Both the position numbers and the translations under genes were made by a program. From assembly GCF_002085925.2 (NCBI RefSeq), contig NZ_CP053562.1, positions 662,001-726,000 of the forward strand: a stretch of 64,000 nucleotides of DNA, in the 5' to 3' direction. The DNA comes from Thioclava electrotropha (GTDB taxonomy: Bacteria; Pseudomonadota; Alphaproteobacteria; Rhodobacterales; Rhodobacteraceae). The notes below the pieces were generated by a model that was not told where the DNA came from, ran no database searches, and saw only the letters and a program-made list of their open reading frames with translations. Below, piece by piece: positions 61,902 through 64,000 of this stretch (the stretch's first letter is position 1; every line of letters begins with the position of its first letter).

Positions 61902-63416
61902 ATGACCTTCACCCCGCACGGACAACACCTGATCGCCGGCGAATGGATCGGCACCGACAAAACGTTCTCTTCCGACCCAGCCCATGGGCCGAGCCATGAG
62001 TTCTGCGTCGGCACGGTCGAGATGGTGAACGCGGCCTGCGAGGCAGCTGAGGAGGCATTCTGGGACTACGGCTATTCGAGCCGTGAGACCCGCGCCAAGT
62101 TCCTCGAGACTATCGCCGACGAGATCGACGCACGCGGCGAGGCGATCACCGAGATCGGCACGCAGGAAAGCGGTTTGCCCGAGGCGCGCCTGAATGGCGA
62201 GCGCGGGCGCACCGTGGGCCAGCTGCGTCTCTTTGCGAGCCACATCCGCAACGGCGACTATCTCGACCGCCGCCATGACGAGGCACTCCCCGATCGCCAG
62301 CCGCTGCCGCGCCCGGATCTGCGGATGATGCAGCGTCCGATCGGTCCGGTCGCGGTCTTCGGCGCGTCGAACTTCCCGCTGGCGTTTTCGACAGCGGGCG
62401 GCGACACCGCCGCCGCGCTGGCCGCAGGCTGCCCGGTCGTGGTGAAGGGCCACTCTGCCCATCCAGGCACCGGCGAAATCGTGGCCGAGGCGATCAAGGC
62501 CGCAGTCGAGAAGACCGGCATGCCCAAAGGCGTCTTCAGTCTGATCCAGGGCGGACGCCGTGACGTGGGGCAAGGGCTCGTGCAGCATCCGCTGATCAAG
62601 GCGGTGGGCTTCACCGGTAGCTTGGGCGGGGGCCGTGCGCTGTTCGATCTGTGTGCCCAACGCCCCGAGCCGATCCCCTTCTTCGGTGAACTCGGTTCGG
62701 TCAACCCGATGTTCCTGCTGCCCGAGGCCGCAAAGGCGCGCGGCGCCGAGATCGGCACCGGCTGGGCAGGCTCGCTGACGATGGGCGCGGGCCAGTTCTG
62801 CACCAACCCGGGCATCGCCGTGGTCGAGGAAGGCCCGGCAGGCGACGCCTTCGTCGCCGCCGCGAAAGAAGCGCTGTCGGCTTCCGGCCCGCAGGTCATG
62901 CTGACAGACGGCATCGCGCAGGCTTATCGCGACGGCAAGGACCGGTTCGATACCCGCAATTCCGTGACTCCGGTGCTGACGACCGAGCAAGAGGGCCGCA
63001 ACGCCTCCCCGAACCTCTACGAGACGAGCGCCGAGAACTATCTGCAGGACCATGCGCTTGGCGAAGAAGTCTTCGGGCCGCTCGGTCTTGTGGTCCGGGT
63101 CTCTGATCCGGCACAGATGGTCGATCTTGCGAAGGGCTTCGAGGGCCAGCTGACAGCAACCATGCATCTCGATGACGGCGATGCGGAGCTTGCCCGCAAG
63201 CTGCTGCCGGTGCTCGAGCGCAAGGCGGGCCGCGTGATGGCCAACGGCTTCCCGACCGGCGTGGAGGTCTGTGACGCAATGGTCCATGGCGGGCCCTACC
63301 CGGCGTCCACGAACTTCGGCGCGACCAGCGTCGGCACGCTCTCGATCCGGCGCTTCCTGCGCCCGGTCTGCTACCAGAACATCCCCGAGGGCGTGCTGCC
63401 CGCGGACCTTGCGTGA
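61902..63416 (+). CDS. 2-oxoglutarate-semialdehyde dehydrogenase (KGSADH), aldehyde dehydrogenase
   Basis: This 504-residue aldehyde dehydrogenase oxidises 2-oxoglutarate semialdehyde to 2-oxoglutarate, the end of Weimberg-type pathways. Motifs: FGASNFPLAFSTAGGDTAAALAAG with PVVVKGHSAHPGTG, catalytic Glu in FFGELGSVNP near residue 265, catalytic Cys in GAGQFCTNPG near residue 305, and EEVFGPLGLVV. Length and C-terminal pattern fit the KGSADH subgroup. Its last 37 codons are repeated at 18.76 kb. Last gene of the island before the second relaxase copy. Confidence 0.93.
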   Translation: MTFTPHGQHLIAGEWIGTDKTFSSDPAHGPSHEFCVGTVEMVNAACEAAEEAFWDYGYSSRETRAKFLETIADEIDARGEAITEIGTQESGLPEARLNGERGRTVGQLRLFASHIRNGDYLDRRHDEALPDRQPLPRPDLRMMQRPIGPVAVFGASNFPLAFSTAGGDTAAALAAGCPVVVKGHSAHPGTGEIVAEAIKAAVEKTGMPKGVFSLIQGGRRDVGQGLVQHPLIKAVGFTGSLGGGRALFDLCAQRPEPIPFFGELGSVNPMFLLPEAAKARGAEIGTGWAGSLTMGAGQFCTNPGIAVVEEGPAGDAFVAAAKEALSASGPQVMLTDGIAQAYRDGKDRFDTRNSVTPVLTTEQEGRNASPNLYETSAENYLQDHALGEEVFGPLGLVVRVSDPAQMVDLAKGFEGQLTATMHLDDGDAELARKLLPVLERKAGRVMANGFPTGVEVCDAMVHGGPYPASTNFGATSVGTLSIRRFLRPVCYQNIPEGVLPADLA

Positions 63417-63631
63417 GTTTCGTCGGCTTTCGTTTCAGGCAGAACGATGAACAGCCTGAAGTGGTCGCTTAAGCTACACGCTCTTGAGGATGTTGCTGCG
63501 TTTGGGAGGCCTTCGATTTTTGGTCGGGCGAAGTCCTTCCCGGGGGGGGGCGAACTATGGTGCCCCCGCGTGCCGCCTTTTTTGAGCATAAGCCGACGCT
63601 GCCGCGCTGGCCCGCAATCCGGCCGTTCAAA

Positions 63632-63665
63632 AAAGCTAACTATAGTCTTTCGTATAGCTAGTTTT
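63632..63665 (+). other. 13-8-13 palindromic site, copy 3
   Basis: Arms AAAGCTAACTATA and TATAGCTAGTTTT flank the spacer GTCTTTCG (two differences from the other copies). One mismatch and one wobble in the arms. It lies 93 bp upstream of the second relaxase start. Confidence 0.55.
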
Positions 63666-63758
63666 CCTGGCGCCGTTTTTCGTGTGCGCCGTCCTGCCCG
63701 TTTTTTCAGGTCACCCTCTTATCCTCGAGTGAGAGCGAAGGAAGAGAAGAGGTGATCC

Positions 63759-64000
63759 ATGAGCTATCAGTTCGTCCATATCGAATGTTACTCGGCCGCC
63801 CCGCGCAAAGTTAAGGGGGCGCCTGCGCAGGTGAACACGGCCGAGCAGGTCTTTGGCGAGGCGATGCGGGTGCCACGCTATTCGGGCCATTTCGCCGAGC
63901 CAAAGGCTCCCACCAAGCTTGACGGGACGACGACGCTCGAAGAACTCGAAGCGCTCTGGACCGAGAAAGTGGAGACGATCCGTGAGACCGTGAAAAGTGC
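63759..64000 (+). CDS. Mob/Pre-like relaxase, second copy (partial at window end)
   Basis: The first 80 codons are visible: MSYQFVHIECYSAAPRKVKG as in copy 1, then APAQVNTAEQVFGEAMRVPR and TLEELEALWTEKVETIRETV. Differences from copy 1 (LD to PA near residue 22, RHVD to GHFA near residue 43, V to A near residue 68) are protein-changing but conservative overall, so it is a diverged paralogue. The histidine motif would lie beyond the edge. Whether it is intact cannot be told. Confidence 0.8.
   Translation, partial: MSYQFVHIECYSAAPRKVKGAPAQVNTAEQVFGEAMRVPRYSGHFAEPKAPTKLDGTTTLEELEALWTEKVETIRETVKS

Larger units (their letters stand above)
63303..64000 (+). repeat. Direct repeat, copy 2 (partner at 18762-19473)
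   Basis: Same order as copy 1: dehydrogenase 3' end, here as part of the intact gene, G-tract (one G shorter), palindrome, relaxase start. Runs to the window edge. Confidence 0.9.

Noticed and set aside
61791..63287. 498-codon minus-strand ORF opposite the KGSA dehydrogenase
   Set aside because: Antisense shadow; the plus-strand enzyme has all catalytic motifs.
1..64000. tRNA, rRNA or CRISPR array
   Set aside because: No cloverleaf with CCA-adjacent T-loop pattern, no rRNA motifs and no regularly spaced repeats were seen by eye; a covariance search could still find a tRNA.

Overview
The window looks like DNA of a high-GC alphaproteobacterium of the Rhodobacteraceae/Paracoccaceae type (Paracoccus/Thioclava-like). 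The grounds are the HutF/HutG histidine route, TRAP transporters, small DUF982 and cold-shock genes, and codon use. No rRNA, tRNA, CRISPR array or plasmid replication gene was recognised. Several parts (three toxin-antitoxin loci or relics, decayed insertion sequences, two copies of a mobilisation gene) look plasmid- or island-like.

Layout. (1) 1-10.4 kb holds a complete histidine-utilisation locus. hutI-hutH-hutG-[CoA-transferase]-[acyl-CoA dehydrogenase]-hutU-hutD run leftwards with translational coupling, and hutF-hutC run divergently. Histidine goes via urocanate, imidazolonepropionate, formiminoglutamate and N-formylglutamate to glutamate plus formate. The embedded acyl-CoA module is the odd part. 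(2) 10.6-12.1 kb has two secreted proteins resembling lysozyme-inhibitor families. (3) 12.1-22 kb is a mobile/accessory patchwork: an IS21-family element, a gene cut by it, a ParDE pair, a pRiA4b ORF-3 type protein, a second RHH/RelE-ParE pair, a decayed TnpB element, a truncated nucleotidyltransferase-like gene, a stray 3' end of an aldehyde dehydrogenase gene, a Mob/Pre-like relaxase gene and a Fic protein gene. (4) 22.5-27 kb has a LysR/MFS pair, a SoxR regulon-like cluster and a GFA-family protein. (5) 27.4-40.7 kb is a mosaic of relics (higBA, IS5/IS1380 pieces, a PACE fragment) with stress-type genes: 5-formyl-THF cyclo-ligase, PACE efflux, transglutaminase-like protein, CbpA/CbpM, two CspA-type proteins, small basic proteins, a receiver-only response regulator and an FAD/NAD(P)-binding protein.

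(6) 41.07-63.4 kb is a coherent sugar/sugar-acid catabolic island. It has a GntR/FCD regulator divergent from a ribose-type ABC transporter operon (fused double permease) with SDR, 3-hydroxyacyl-CoA-dehydrogenase-like, BKACE and SMP-30 lactonase genes. A leftward operon carries an IlvD/Edd sugar-acid dehydratase, a 3-HIBADH-like and a DenD-like dehydrogenase. Then come an FAD-linked 2-hydroxyacid dehydrogenase, a second GntR/FCD regulator and an operon of XylX-like dehydratase, TRAP transporter, SDR and alpha-ketoglutarate-semialdehyde dehydrogenase. Together they encode a Weimberg-type oxidative pentose/pentonate route to 2-oxoglutarate plus a less obvious BKACE branch.

The island is bracketed by noncoding sites with a lox-like 13-8-13 palindrome at 40985-41018 and 63632-63665. 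A third copy lies at 19093-19126. Two of the three sit about 100 bp upstream of a relaxase gene, and the 3' end of the island's last gene is repeated at 18.76 kb. This repeat/relaxase arrangement, the acyl-CoA module in the hut operon and the dehydrogenase-BKACE branch are the best candidates for something undescribed.
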